From Bacillota bacterium (GTDB lineage: Bacteria; Bacillota; UBA4882; UBA8346), in assembly GCA_012728785.1 (NCBI GenBank), contig JAAYEK010000067.1, forward strand, positions 1 through 34,032: a DNA stretch of 34,032 nt, read 5' to 3'. The translations under genes were made by a program, and so were the position numbers. The notes under the pieces were generated by a model, which worked only from the letters and a program-made list of their open reading frames with translations, did not search any database and was not told the DNA's origin. Shown one piece after another: positions 24,533 to 33,086 of the stretch; position 1 is the stretch's first letter; each line of letters starts with the position of its first letter.

Positions 24533-25246
24533 ATGCCCAAAAAAATTCTGGTAATTGATGATGAGCCGATGATTGTGGAGTCGGTTAGTTATAACTTAAA
24601 ACAGGAAGGTTTCGAAGTTGTTGCGGCGACAGACGGTGAGGCAGGGTTAAAACTTGCCGAGACCGGTAATTTCGATCTTATTTTATTGGATTTGATGCTT
24701 CCTGGTATTGATGGGCTTGAAATCTGTCGGACTCTTCGGAAACAGTCGGAGATTCCGATTATCATGTTGACCGCTAAAGAAGGGGAGATCGATCGGGTCC
24801 TCGGTTTGGAGCTGGGAGCTGACGATTATATTACCAAACCCTTTAGTATGCGTGAATTATTGGCCAGGGTCAAGGCTGTGCTCAAACGGATGGGGGCCGG
24901 CGCCGAACCGGTTAGTCAAGGACAAATGATCAATTGCGACGGATTAAAAATCGACCTTTTAGGGCATGAGGTTTCGGTCAACGGGGATGCGGTCAATCTT
25001 TCAAGCAAGGAATTTGAACTTTTGCGAGTTTTGGCAACCCACCCGGGCCAGGTGTTGACGAGAGAACAATTACTGGACTTGGTTTGGGGCAATGATTATT
25101 TTGGGGATACCCGGACCGTGGATGTTCATATTCGCTGGCTTCGCGAGAAAATAGAGGCTGATCCCGGCGATCCTCAGTTTATCCTGACTGTCAGAGGAAC
25201 CGGTTATAAATTTAAAAAAATTCTTGCGAAAAGAGGTACAACATGA
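24533..25246 (+). CDS. phoP: OmpR/PhoB-type response regulator (PhoP/PhoB)
   Basis: Transcription factor of the phosphate two-component system. The receiver domain (residues 1-120) has the acidic pair DDE at 9-11, phospho-acceptor Asp53 in LLDLMLPGIDG, Thr80 and Lys102 in YITKPF. The OmpR-type winged helix (about 140-232) shows LSSKEFELLRVLATHPGQVLTR, then TVDVHIRWLREKIE and VRGTGYKF. GGGTGGGAG precedes the ATG. The 3' end overlaps phoR by four bases (ATGA). Its likely targets here are the 11-base repeats before pstS and pstC. The choice between the names PhoP and PhoB is arbitrary. Confidence 0.93.
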   Translation: MPKKILVIDDEPMIVESVSYNLKQEGFEVVAATDGEAGLKLAETGNFDLILLDLMLPGIDGLEICRTLRKQSEIPIIMLTAKEGEIDRVLGLELGADDYITKPFSMRELLARVKAVLKRMGAGAEPVSQGQMINCDGLKIDLLGHEVSVNGDAVNLSSKEFELLRVLATHPGQVLTREQLLDLVWGNDYFGDTRTVDVHIRWLREKIEADPGDPQFILTVRGTGYKFKKILAKRGTT

Positions 25247-27006
25247 AGTTTAAAACTCGCCTCTTTCTTTTTTATATTACCGGACTCGGGTTGGTGGCCG
25301 TTTTGTCGGCGGCCTACTTTATCAATTTCGAAGAGAGCAGAGTGCGCCGGACAACCGAGGAAAACCTTTATATTCAAGCCAAACTGGTGGCCGGTAAGGT
25401 TATCGGTGAAGGGCTAAACAACCAGCCTTTGATTAACGCTGTTGCGTCCGAAGCGGCCCGGGACATAGAAGCCCGGGTTACCATCGTTAATGCGGAGGGA
25501 AATGTTATCGGGGACTCGGCCGAGGATCCGTCGAAGATGGATAACCACCGGGACCGGCCGGAAATAAAGGAAGCCCTTTTAGGCGAATTGGGGACGGACC
25601 GCAGGCTAAGTAAGACTATTGACCGGGATTTGATTTATATCGCTTATCCGATTAAAGTTGGCGACCAAATCATCGGCGTGGTCAGATTGGCCAAGGACCA
25701 AAAGGAACTTAATCGATTTTTATTTAGATTGAGATTATTAATCATTCTTAGTGTTTTGGCGGTGGCGCTGTTTGCGCTCTTTTTCGGAGTAGTTACCATC
25801 CGCCATTTTACCGATCCCATCAATGAATTGCAAAGAGTGGCGCATAGTTTCGCCGGTGGCGATCTGGCGGAGCGCGTCCGCTATTTCGGACGGGACGAGT
25901 TGGGCGATCTGGGTTTGGCCTTTAACAGCATGGCCCAACGTTTAGCGGAATCTTTCGCAATGCTTGGCGCTGAGAAAAGAAAGTTGGAAGTGATTCTCGA
26001 GACTTTAAGCGACGGTATTTTAGTAATTGATCGAGATTTGAAGGTTATTTTGACCAACACGGCGGCGGATCTGATCTTTGGGTTCGGCGGCGGAGACGTC
26101 AGAGGGCGGCCGGTGATGGAAGTTGTCCTAAACCATCACTTGCTTGACCTAATTCAGGAAGTTAATTCGTCGCGGCAGCCGAAGGAGAACGAATTGACCC
26201 TCTATTATCCCCGGAATAGACAACTTCAAGTCTTTATAGCCCCTCTAAAGGATGAGACCGGTAATCTAACCGGCTCCGTAACAGCGCTCAGGGATCTATC
26301 CCAATTGCGGCATTTGGAAAGGGTTCGCCAGGATTTCGTGGGGAATGTTTCCCATGAGTTAAGAACGCCGATTACCTCCGTTAAAGCGATGACTGAAACT
26401 TTGTTGGCGGGAGCAAGGAATGACGAGGCCATGTTAGTTCGTTATTTGAACGAGATTAATAATGAGAGCGATCGGATGAACAATCTAGTCAACGATCTTT
26501 TGGATCTGGCCAAGTTAGACGCTAAAGTGGAGATTAACCGGGAACCCTTTGACTTAGTGGAACTCTTTGAGGAAATCCAAGAAGGTTTGGCGCTTAAAGG
26601 AGAACAAGCGCGAGATTTTGCGGTGAATCTTCCCGCTGAACCTTTGCCGCAAGTCTTCGCCAATCGGGACCGGATTAAGCAAGTTTTGATTAATCTATTG
26701 GATAACGCTTTTAAGTATACGTCGGTTGAAGGCCAAATTAGACTATCTGTCTGGTTGGAAGGGAATTGGGTCAAGATAGCTGTGGCCGATACCGGGATTG
26801 GGATACCCCAATCGGAATTGGGACGGATCTTTGAACGTTTTTACAGGGTCGACAAAGCTCGTTCCAGGGCGGGAGGCGGTACCGGCCTGGGACTTGCCAT
26901 TGTTAAACATATTGTGGAAGGGCATGGGGGTAGGATTGAAGTTGAAAGTTCGCTAAATAAAGGATCCGTATTTAGCTTTACGTTACCTGTGGTAAAAGAG
27001 GGCTGA
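25243..27006 (+). CDS. phoR: Phosphate sensor histidine kinase PhoR
   Basis: 587-residue membrane kinase. TM1 at about 8-28, an extracytoplasmic sensor domain of about 130 residues, TM2 at about 164-186, HAMP (188-240) and PAS (245-350; ETLSDGILVIDRDLKVILTN). The HisKA domain has His371 in FVGNVSHELRTPITS. The ATPase domain has the N box INLLDNAFKYT (482-492), the G1 box DTGIGIP and the G2 box GGGTGLGL (544-551). The extracytoplasmic domain is of the size found in Gram-positive PhoR/PnpS rather than E. coli PhoR, which lacks one. It is coupled to phoP by a four-base overlap and followed by a terminator. Confidence 0.94.
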   Translation: MKFKTRLFLFYITGLGLVAVLSAAYFINFEESRVRRTTEENLYIQAKLVAGKVIGEGLNNQPLINAVASEAARDIEARVTIVNAEGNVIGDSAEDPSKMDNHRDRPEIKEALLGELGTDRRLSKTIDRDLIYIAYPIKVGDQIIGVVRLAKDQKELNRFLFRLRLLIILSVLAVALFALFFGVVTIRHFTDPINELQRVAHSFAGGDLAERVRYFGRDELGDLGLAFNSMAQRLAESFAMLGAEKRKLEVILETLSDGILVIDRDLKVILTNTAADLIFGFGGGDVRGRPVMEVVLNHHLLDLIQEVNSSRQPKENELTLYYPRNRQLQVFIAPLKDETGNLTGSVTALRDLSQLRHLERVRQDFVGNVSHELRTPITSVKAMTETLLAGARNDEAMLVRYLNEINNESDRMNNLVNDLLDLAKLDAKVEINREPFDLVELFEEIQEGLALKGEQARDFAVNLPAEPLPQVFANRDRIKQVLINLLDNAFKYTSVEGQIRLSVWLEGNWVKIAVADTGIGIPQSELGRIFERFYRVDKARSRAGGGTGLGLAIVKHIVEGHGGRIEVESSLNKGSVFSFTLPVVKEG

Positions 27007-27061
27007 TTGATTCCTCCGCTATCTTTAGGTTTTTGTCACACCTTTTCAACCTTTTTGAATG

Positions 27062-27095
27062 GCCCTCGGAAAGTCTGAGGGCTATCCTGTTTTTT
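27062..27095 (+). terminator. Terminator after phoR
   Basis: GCCCTC at 27062-27067 pairs with GAGGGC at 27077-27082 around a nine-base loop, and TTTTTT follows at 27090-27095. It ends the pst-pho operon. Confidence 0.75.
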
Positions 27096-27232
27096 CCGGA
27101 TGGGAAAGGTTGAATTAAAGGAAAAACTTTCCTGATGGCGAATGTAATAAATGTTATTTTAGATAATTTATTGAGAAGTAAAGAGGAGCGCGGGGATAGT
27201 TTCGACCGCTTTCACGAATGGAGGTTTAATAA

Positions 27233-29758
27233 ATGCCGAGTACTTTTAATGGGATCGGAACATGGTATTACGGAAAGAAAGATTTACAGTCATGGGCAGG
27301 GCATTGCGAGTTTTGCGGGTATAATGGTCAGCTGCAATCCTATACAACCACTCAGTTTTTTGTCGTGTGTTACATCCCTATTGTTTCGATGGGCGAAAGA
27401 AGAGTAATCAATGAATGTCCGAGTTGTAGAAAACATTATTCATTAAAGCGCAAGCAATGGGAAGAATTGAAAAAGGACAACATAGAGCGGGAGGAACAAG
27501 CTTGGCGGGAGGATATTTATAACAAGGAAAAAGGGTTGGAAGTTTTGAGAGTCGTCTATGAGTATCGGGATGAACAGGTCTTTCAAAGGCTGGGTAATGA
27601 AATACCGGCGTACTTTGGGAATGATGTGGAAGTATTGGGGTTGTTGGCGGAAGGTTATAAATATTTTGGCTGTAATGACCAGGCGGAAAGGATTTACCGG
27701 AGGATGCTGGGGATCGAGGATCGGAATGATATTCGTGAGGAATTGGCAGCTAATCTAATCTTACAATTAAGACCGGATGAAGCCCAGTATTTTCTGGAAC
27801 ACATCTTGGAGCAGGGTATACAGGATAAGCTCCGGTCGTTGTTTTTGTTAATCCAGGGTTATCAGGCTGTGGGCGATCACAAACGGGCTTTGGAGCTTAT
27901 TGACCGTATTTGTCAGGCCTTCCCTAGTCTAAGCAATTCCAAAAACCTGGAAAGATATCAAAAGATATCCCAGAAAAACGAGTCTAGCCGGAAAAAGATA
28001 GTCTCAAGTAACCTCAAATCTCTAAAGAGACTAAAACAAACAAGGGATTGGCGGTTCCTTCTGCCTAAATTAGTCGGTCCGGCGTTAATTGTGCTTTTGC
28101 CGCTGTTCTATATAGGATATGCTCATTATATCGGCCAGTCTCGGGAGGTGTTTTTAGTCAATGGTTTAAACAGGGCCTATAATGTGGAGGTCGATGGAGT
28201 TCAATATGAGTTGGATGCTTTCTCCAAGAGGCCGATTCGACTAGCCGAGGGCATAATCCAGGTTAATATCCTTGATCAGCTAGGATTAGACCATACCGAG
28301 TCTGCCTATAAAATTAAGACGCCTTTATTACTAAGACCGTTTAATAATCGGGTAATGGTGTTAAACCCGGATGGCAATGCTATCTTGTATTATGAAAACA
28401 CCAAATATTTTACGGATAAAGATCAGAACCGAGATTTTAACCCGGAGTATCGCTATTATAGCGGAAGACTTTTTTATGATTTGGACCGGGTTAGTTTTCC
28501 ATTTGCAGAATTTCCCGATACCCTAAAATTATCTGAAGATGATAGTCAGATCAGAACTAGGCTTGATTTATTCACCGAAGAGCTTGAGCCGTCGGCTCTG
28601 GTATATGTATTGGAGACACTTGAGAAACAAGATGCCGCTAGTTTGTTGAAGAATCGATTGGCGATCAATCCGAATAACATCAGTGACTTGACTTTGTTAT
28701 CCTTCTTTGCTGAAGGAACGGAAGCTATCGAGTTTCTCAAGACCAGACTTGGGGATCGGCCGGTTTTGATTGAATGGCATAGAGTTTACCAAAGTATGAT
28801 GGATCAGTACGAACCCCAACATAACCTGGAAGAGGAATATCTAGGTTATTTACAGCAAGATGCGGAAAACAGGGACCTTCTCTATTTGCTGGGTAGGGTA
28901 ACTCACAACAAAGACTTGGCTGAAGCCAGGTATCTTAAGTCCGTGTCTGGTAAAACGTCTTGCGCCTATGGTTATAATGCCTTGGCTTGCGAATGCCTTA
29001 ATAGTGGAGAGTTTTCTGAGGCGCTCGGATATATCAATCAGGCCTTGGCGCTCTTAGATAATCCAACCTTTGCCCATAATAGGTCGGAGATTTTATTAGC
29101 TTTGGGTAAAGTTGATCTGCTTTTGGCTAATCTGAAAGATGAAGATGGTTCGCAGCTAACCGATAGAATAAAGATCCTAGCCTTAAACGGAAAGGAGCAG
29201 GCTGTCTCGGAACTGATAGCGGCTGAGTGCGATCAAATCACCGAGATCCATGGCCAAGAATCAGCTGAGTCATGGCGGGATTATTACGAATCATGTTCTA
29301 AGTTAGCTATTGGCGATGTCAATGGATACAAACAGTACCTAAGTGGGTTTGACAGCCCGGAGTATCGTTACCAGGAGGCTTTATTAAACGGCGATCTGGG
29401 AGATGCGGCGATTGCTATCGAGGAAATGGACTGGACTGATCCTTATCCATACTTATTGTTGTATATTGCGGCCCAGCGTGTTGGGGAGGATGAACAGGCC
29501 CAAGAGTTTCTGGATCAAGGTATTGAGTTGTTGAATAAAAATTATGAGATACGCCGGGCGGCGGAGATCTTGACAAAGTGTGTCGTTCCTGGCGAAATGT
29601 GTGACTTGTCTATTCCTCCCGCTGAGAAACGGGTTCTCCTGGCGGTAGTAGGTTGTCAATATCCGGAGTTGCGGCAGGAGATGTTTCGCAGGGCTAAGGT
29701 TCTAAATTACCAAGCGGATTTTACTGCGATGGTCTTAGGGGAGTTATCTGGAATATGA
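27233..29758 (+). CDS. Large zinc-ribbon/TPR membrane protein of unknown function
   Basis: 841 residues, ATG start behind TGGAGG. The N-terminal zinc ribbon has CEFC (25-28) and CPSC (62-65) around a hydrophobic strand (FFVVCYIPIVSMGER). Residues 75-250 are helical repeats of the TPR kind (LLAEGYKYFGCNDQAERIYR, LLIQGYQAVGDHKRALELID). A basic stretch leads into a single membrane segment at about 279-300. The rest is outside or inside depending on topology: a beta-rich section (about 305-390), then a second, longer run of TPR-like helices (ALACECLNSGEFSEALGYI). The membrane segment between two repeat arrays suggests a scaffold. Similar zinc ribbons open other large bacterial proteins, but I know no characterised relative. 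It is transcribed alone. Confidence 0.7.
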   Translation: MPSTFNGIGTWYYGKKDLQSWAGHCEFCGYNGQLQSYTTTQFFVVCYIPIVSMGERRVINECPSCRKHYSLKRKQWEELKKDNIEREEQAWREDIYNKEKGLEVLRVVYEYRDEQVFQRLGNEIPAYFGNDVEVLGLLAEGYKYFGCNDQAERIYRRMLGIEDRNDIREELAANLILQLRPDEAQYFLEHILEQGIQDKLRSLFLLIQGYQAVGDHKRALELIDRICQAFPSLSNSKNLERYQKISQKNESSRKKIVSSNLKSLKRLKQTRDWRFLLPKLVGPALIVLLPLFYIGYAHYIGQSREVFLVNGLNRAYNVEVDGVQYELDAFSKRPIRLAEGIIQVNILDQLGLDHTESAYKIKTPLLLRPFNNRVMVLNPDGNAILYYENTKYFTDKDQNRDFNPEYRYYSGRLFYDLDRVSFPFAEFPDTLKLSEDDSQIRTRLDLFTEELEPSALVYVLETLEKQDAASLLKNRLAINPNNISDLTLLSFFAEGTEAIEFLKTRLGDRPVLIEWHRVYQSMMDQYEPQHNLEEEYLGYLQQDAENRDLLYLLGRVTHNKDLAEARYLKSVSGKTSCAYGYNALACECLNSGEFSEALGYINQALALLDNPTFAHNRSEILLALGKVDLLLANLKDEDGSQLTDRIKILALNGKEQAVSELIAAECDQITEIHGQESAESWRDYYESCSKLAIGDVNGYKQYLSGFDSPEYRYQEALLNGDLGDAAIAIEEMDWTDPYPYLLLYIAAQRVGEDEQAQEFLDQGIELLNKNYEIRRAAEILTKCVVPGEMCDLSIPPAEKRVLLAVVGCQYPELRQEMFRRAKVLNYQADFTAMVLGELSGI

Positions 29759-30083
29759 TGGCTGGTATCATCAGCCCGGAAAATAATTCGGTTGTAACAA
29801 TCGAATTATTTTCCCCGCTCTCTTTTGCTTTTTTGCCAGGCCTCGATTGCTTCTTTGAGTTTCTTTTTGGCTTACTATTAAATTCAAATGTTTTTTCGCC
29901 GGTCTTTAGAAAATGTTCAATCCGGGCACTGATTTCTAGTTTTGATCCGGTAACGGCGATACCGTTTTTCCTGCAAAAATTTTGTAATTCTTCTTTCAAC
30001 CAATAGTGAGTCTTAAAGTCGGTGATTGTTATTTCCGGATTTAATTCCGGCCAATAATCCGAATCTGCTTCTAATATATTCAT
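29721..30083 (-). CDS. SAP-domain protein, probably truncated at the C-terminus
   Basis: ATG start with GAAGGT upstream. Residues 1-62 (LNPEITITDFKTHYWLKEEL, then CRKNGIAVTGSKLEISARIE) match small bacterial proteins with a SAP-like helix-extension-helix nucleic-acid-binding motif. In that group the N-terminal motif is normally followed by a conserved second domain; here a Lys/Arg/Ser-rich linker (KPKRNSKKQSRPGKKAK) leads into residues encoded by a 17-pair hairpin (29778-29814) and then into the antisense of the preceding gene, ending 38 bases inside it. The last 35 residues are therefore probably not native. It could bind DNA, but the present form may be a pseudogene. Confidence 0.6.
   Translation of the reverse strand: MNILEADSDYWPELNPEITITDFKTHYWLKEELQNFCRKNGIAVTGSKLEISARIEHFLKTGEKTFEFNSKPKRNSKKQSRPGKKAKESGENNSIVTTELFSGLMIPAIIFQITPLRPSQ
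29778..29814. terminator. Long perfect hairpin at the convergent end of two genes
   Basis: GGAAAATAATTCG (29778-29790) pairs with CGAATTATTTTCC (29802-29814) and the stem continues inward as GTTG/CAAT with one G-U pair around a TAA loop: 17 pairs in all. A smaller GGCTG/CAGCC pair flanks it on the left. It lies 20 bases after the stop of the 841-residue protein gene. The inner A/T tracts give T-rich 3' arms on both strands, so it can serve as a bidirectional terminator. Confidence 0.55.
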
Positions 30084-30095
30084 GATACCTTCAAT

Positions 30096-30212
30096 TCACC
30101 CCACTTGCGCAAAAGCCACTACATAATTATGGCCATAGATCTTGGCGCATTTGGGGCAGGTGGTATAGAGATAAACCTCCCTTTTCGTTTCGAATTTATT
30201 GCGATTTCCTTT
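30096..30212 (-). other. In-frame zinc-ribbon tail following the DUF3788-like stop
   Basis: Directly after the TGA stop of the gene at 30213, in the same frame, 38 sense codons encode KFETKREVYLYTTCPKCAKI followed by YGHNYVVAFAQVG and a stop. The CPKC pair and the strand pattern look like a genuine protein end. No ATG, GTG or TTG opens this stretch; a six-codon ATGA-overlapping frame starts in another register. It may be a C-terminal extension cut off by a nonsense mutation, a readthrough product, or a small gene whose start is lost. Confidence 0.4.
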
Positions 30213-30644
30213 TCATCGGTTCGGTTTTTTCTTAATACTTATCATTTTAATAAGCTCGTCAAAATATTGTTCGTCTTCAACTCGGATCAGCATCCACCTA
30301 CCATCATGATACTGCTTAGTGGAATCGAATATTTGACGCAAATAATTGCTGAACTCAGGTTTGACTTTTTCGAAAAACTCCACCTCTTTTTTACCATAAA
30401 TCAATACAACCGAAAAGCCGTTTCTTTCCGGAAATACCCCAAGGAGGGTTTTGCCGTTTTTACGATACCTCACCATTACCCCGTAGTTTTTGCCGCCATA
30501 ATAGATCTCCCTGGTAAAATCATAATGACTATCCAAAAAGGCAATTAACCGGTTGAAAACCATAACCGCCGGATCACCGATAAAAGATCGCAGTTCTTCT
30601 AAGGTAGGCAATGGATCTTTGGTATAAATCCGTTCGTATTGCAT
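30213..30644 (-). CDS. DUF3788-like protein
   Basis: The start is set at 30644 because GGGAGAGG lies just upstream and the family begins MQYERIY; a longer frame from 30695 adds 17 unsupported residues. The 143-residue product shows DPLPTLEELRSFIGDPA, a helix-rich start, then YGVMVRYRKNGKTLLGVFPE and FSVVLIYGKKEVEFFE, the beta core of DUF3788 proteins, and a C-terminal DGRWMLIRV. Members are small cytosolic proteins of unknown role. It lies downstream of the MFS gene on the same strand. The frame continues after the stop into a zinc-ribbon-like tail, described separately. Confidence 0.7.
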   Translation of the reverse strand: MQYERIYTKDPLPTLEELRSFIGDPAVMVFNRLIAFLDSHYDFTREIYYGGKNYGVMVRYRKNGKTLLGVFPERNGFSVVLIYGKKEVEFFEKVKPEFSNYLRQIFDSTKQYHDGRWMLIRVEDEQYFDELIKMISIKKKPNR

Positions 30645-30690
30645 ATAACCTCTCCCAAGAGTTCTGATTAATATGTCTTTTTCATATGTT

Positions 30691-30726
30691 AGCAAAGTAT
30701 TTTGACATCAGTATGTCATCTTTGCT
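30691..30726. repeat. Nested inverted repeat at the end of the MFS gene
   Basis: AGCAAAG (30691-30697) pairs with CTTTGCT (30720-30726), and inside it TGACAT (30703-30708) pairs with ATGTCA (30713-30718) around CAGT, with a five-to-one bulge. It contains the MFS stop codon. No T run follows on the minus strand, so it is better read as an mRNA 3'-end or processing hairpin than as a complete terminator. Confidence 0.5.
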
Positions 30727-31996
30727 CCATAGTTTTTTGTTGGGCCGAAGTCAGCCATTTCAAAAAAAGGATACAAATTATCAAGAAACTTATCGAGATG
30801 ATATAGATCAGGTTGGGGTTGAATTCGTACAAGTAACCGGAGGCGAATCCCAGAACCGCGCTGAAGATGGAGACCGCCGTATTATGAATCGCATAGATCC
30901 CCGCCCTTTCCTTGCCGCCCGACACTTCAGGCAGTAAAGAATCCATAAAGGGTTTCGTCACTCCGTAACCTAGGGCGAACAGAAAGACGCAAAGGATGGT
31001 TAAGCCGAACCGGGCCGGAGGAATGATAATAAACATGATCAGGGCGATGATTTGAAGGAAGATTCCTAAGGCCATGGAGTTGAAACGTTTGAAATGGGGT
31101 AGGCGCGGCGTTAAAAAAGAAAACACCAGCAACATCACTACTGCGCTAACAAAACCCAGAATGGAAATGGCCGATTTATCAAGAATCAAAACTTCGGTGA
31201 GAAAAGGAGCATAGTAAAGGCTTTGAAATGTGCCGATGGGAATATAGGCGTTGAATAAAATACTAATAGTTAAAGCCATACATACTAAGGGCCTCTTCAA
31301 TAATGACTGCAACAGGCCAAAGTTTAGCTGCCGTACTTTTTTGGAACGGTTTTGGCGATGTTCTTTCCGTTCGGTGAGTATTTCTTGTCCCACCTTGGTT
31401 TCCTTATAAAAATAGTTGCGCCACAAGATCATCGTGGTCATACTGAGGGTAGCGAATACTAATAGAATCTTTTCCCCATTGACAATCCCCAGTTGTCCGA
31501 CTAAGATCCCGGCGAGGGGGGTAAAGATTCCCACCGAGATATTAATGGCGTTAATCAGATTATAAGCCGCTACTTGTTCTGGAGGATCGGCATCCTCGAC
31601 CAACATTAGGTTCCAAGATATCCCCACAATTTTACTGAAGCTATTAACGATTTGGGCCAAGGCGAACATCCAGAAGTTCCCGGATATCAAATAAAGAAGC
31701 AGCGAACCGGGCCAGGAGATCAGGTCGAAAATGATGGTGGTCTTTTTGCGGCCGAGGCGGTCGGTGAAAAACCCGCCCAGGGCCGACATGATGATACTGG
31801 CGATAAACCCGACGGAGATCAAATAGCCTAATTGGGTATCGGTGATTCCTTGTTCCTTCATGTATAAGCTAAGATAAAAGGTGTATAAGGTGTAGGGGAT
31901 ACCCCATAATGGTTCAAAAATTACCGAGGTGCGGGTGTTGCCGGTTAGCATTTTAAAAGATTGGATAATATGGGTGGGCTTAAGCTCCGATGCCAT
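30716..31996 (-). CDS. Major facilitator superfamily transporter
   Basis: Twelve-helix secondary transporter of unknown substrate. The start at 31996 (MASELKP) is chosen because AAGGAG lies nine bases upstream; the ATG at 32020 has no such site. 426 residues. The MFS loop 2-3 signature reads GGFFTDRLGRKKTTII (about residues 75-92). The long central loop is basic (TERKEHRQNRSKKVRQ). The second half begins LLKRPLVCMALTISILF, and the C-terminal half has GYGVTKPFMDSLLPEVSGGKERAG, resembling exporters of the multidrug or sugar-efflux type. A DeoR-type relic lies immediately upstream and may once have regulated it. Confidence 0.9.
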   Translation of the reverse strand: MASELKPTHIIQSFKMLTGNTRTSVIFEPLWGIPYTLYTFYLSLYMKEQGITDTQLGYLISVGFIASIIMSALGGFFTDRLGRKKTTIIFDLISWPGSLLLYLISGNFWMFALAQIVNSFSKIVGISWNLMLVEDADPPEQVAAYNLINAINISVGIFTPLAGILVGQLGIVNGEKILLVFATLSMTTMILWRNYFYKETKVGQEILTERKEHRQNRSKKVRQLNFGLLQSLLKRPLVCMALTISILFNAYIPIGTFQSLYYAPFLTEVLILDKSAISILGFVSAVVMLLVFSFLTPRLPHFKRFNSMALGIFLQIIALIMFIIIPPARFGLTILCVFLFALGYGVTKPFMDSLLPEVSGGKERAGIYAIHNTAVSIFSAVLGFASGYLYEFNPNLIYIISISFLIICILFLKWLTSAQQKTMEQR

Positions 31997-32023
31997 TGAT
32001 GTTATCTCCTTCCGGCGCAATCA

Positions 32024-32269
32024 TTAATCCGTCATTGATTCTTTTTGTAATTTCCAACGGGTTTCCTTAGGGATGCCTTGATCGGTAATACATTGATGGT
32101 CTTTTTGGATGGGGCCGATTTTAGCCAAAGAGCGTTGTCTGAACTTGCTGCTATCGGCGACGATGAATACTTCGTGAGCTGCTTTGATCATTGCTTTTTT
32201 TAAGCTCAGCTTCATCAAAGGACGCTCCAGAGATCGATATATTTTATTCCGATTCTGGTTGGTAGTCAA
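32024..32269 (-). pseudogene. C-terminal fragment of a DeoR-family regulator
   Basis: KKAMIKAAHEVFIVADSSKF, RSLAKIGPI and ITDQGIP are the closing elements of the sugar-phosphate sensor domain of DeoR-type repressors (usually AMI.AA.EVIVLADSSKFG...ITD.GI). The N-terminal helix-turn-helix and most of the sensor domain (about 190 residues) are absent, and the first 20 codons here do not resemble the family. There is no ribosome binding site at the ATG. It is a relic next to the MFS gene, 27 bases upstream of its start. Confidence 0.7.
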
Positions 32270-32459
32270 GCTGAATTTGTTATGGATGTGAAAATTCGGC
32301 GCGAAACAGGTAAACGAAGAATATTAGAGAACTTATTATAATCTCCGATTTACCGTTGCCGGAATGGTCGTTAGGCTTTCATCCGCAGATCATTTAATCC
32401 GTATTTGGAATTAATCGATAATTTATCTTTTTTTAAATATGTTTTAAGGAGTGAAGCGT
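32270..32459. other. Intergenic stretch with a possible gene relic
   Basis: A plus-strand frame ending at the TAA at 32339-32341 encodes ILVGSQAEFVMDVKIRRETG and KRRILENLL, which reads like the natural end of a protein, but no start or family is visible. From 32342 to 32445 I see nothing except an A+T-rich leader to the next gene with AAGGAG at its end. Confidence 0.3.
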
Positions 32460-32980
32460 ATGGGATTAGGTATTTACATTAACGGCGAGATTAATGTCGG
32501 AAGGCTATTTAAAGGGAGGCCCCCTGAGGAGAAGGTCCTTAAAGATATTGAAAAGTTTTTCCGTAATCATGGAAACGATATCTTAAAAAAGTTGGTATGG
32601 GTTGATAGGGCGATTATTTCGCCATGTCCCCACTGGGATTTTGGAGTAGGGAATGGTTTGAATCAGTATTAGAATCGCAAAAAGAAGGTCTTTTTGAGTA
32701 TGGGTCCGTTTTTTTTCCATGGTGGGCCCGGGAAACCGATGCTAATTTTTATATAAATACCGCTAAAACGTTAATGTGGATCGAATGTCCTTGGCATGAA
32801 CCGACTTCGGAGGATGAGATCAAACTATATCGAATTATTTGCGAATTACTGGAAAAAGCGTATCAGCTTGATCAAGAGATGGATTATCCATGGGATGAAT
32901 GGGTAGAATTACTGACGCTTTTGGGTGAGACTAAAAAAGCAAAACAGATGGATTGGGCATCGACACAATCAAGTATCTGA
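32460..32980 (+). pseudogene. Frameshifted gene of unknown function
   Basis: The first frame starts at the ATG at 32460 (AAGGAG eight bases upstream) and runs GLGIYINGEINVGRL to CPHWDFGVGN, stopping at 32672. A second frame, open over 32624-32980, continues with REWFESVLESQKEGLFEYGS, WARETDANFYINTAKTLMWI and YPWDEWVELLTLLGE. The two overlap at 32640-32660 and together would make one acidic cytosolic protein of about 170 residues, so a single-base change near GGATTTTGGAGTAGGG split the gene. The composition (many Trp and Glu) resembles small immunity-type proteins, but no family is recognised. A sequencing error would restore it. Confidence 0.6.
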
Positions 32981-33086
32981 GAGATACTCCCTCCCTTAAC
33001 TTGGAGATAGTCCCGAGTATTACAAAGTTACTCTGAGCATGAAAAATGAGAGAGTGTAAACTTAGGTTTAGCTGTAAAATGTGATG

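Noticed and set aside
27135..27407. Plus-strand ORF of 90 codons overlapping the start of the 841-residue gene
   Set aside because: No ribosome binding site, and it overlaps the well-supported zinc-ribbon coding region in another frame.
30084..30548. Plus-strand ORF of 147 codons at 30105-30548
   Set aside because: It is antisense to the DUF3788-like gene and its tail, lacks a ribosome binding site and has no recognisable motifs.
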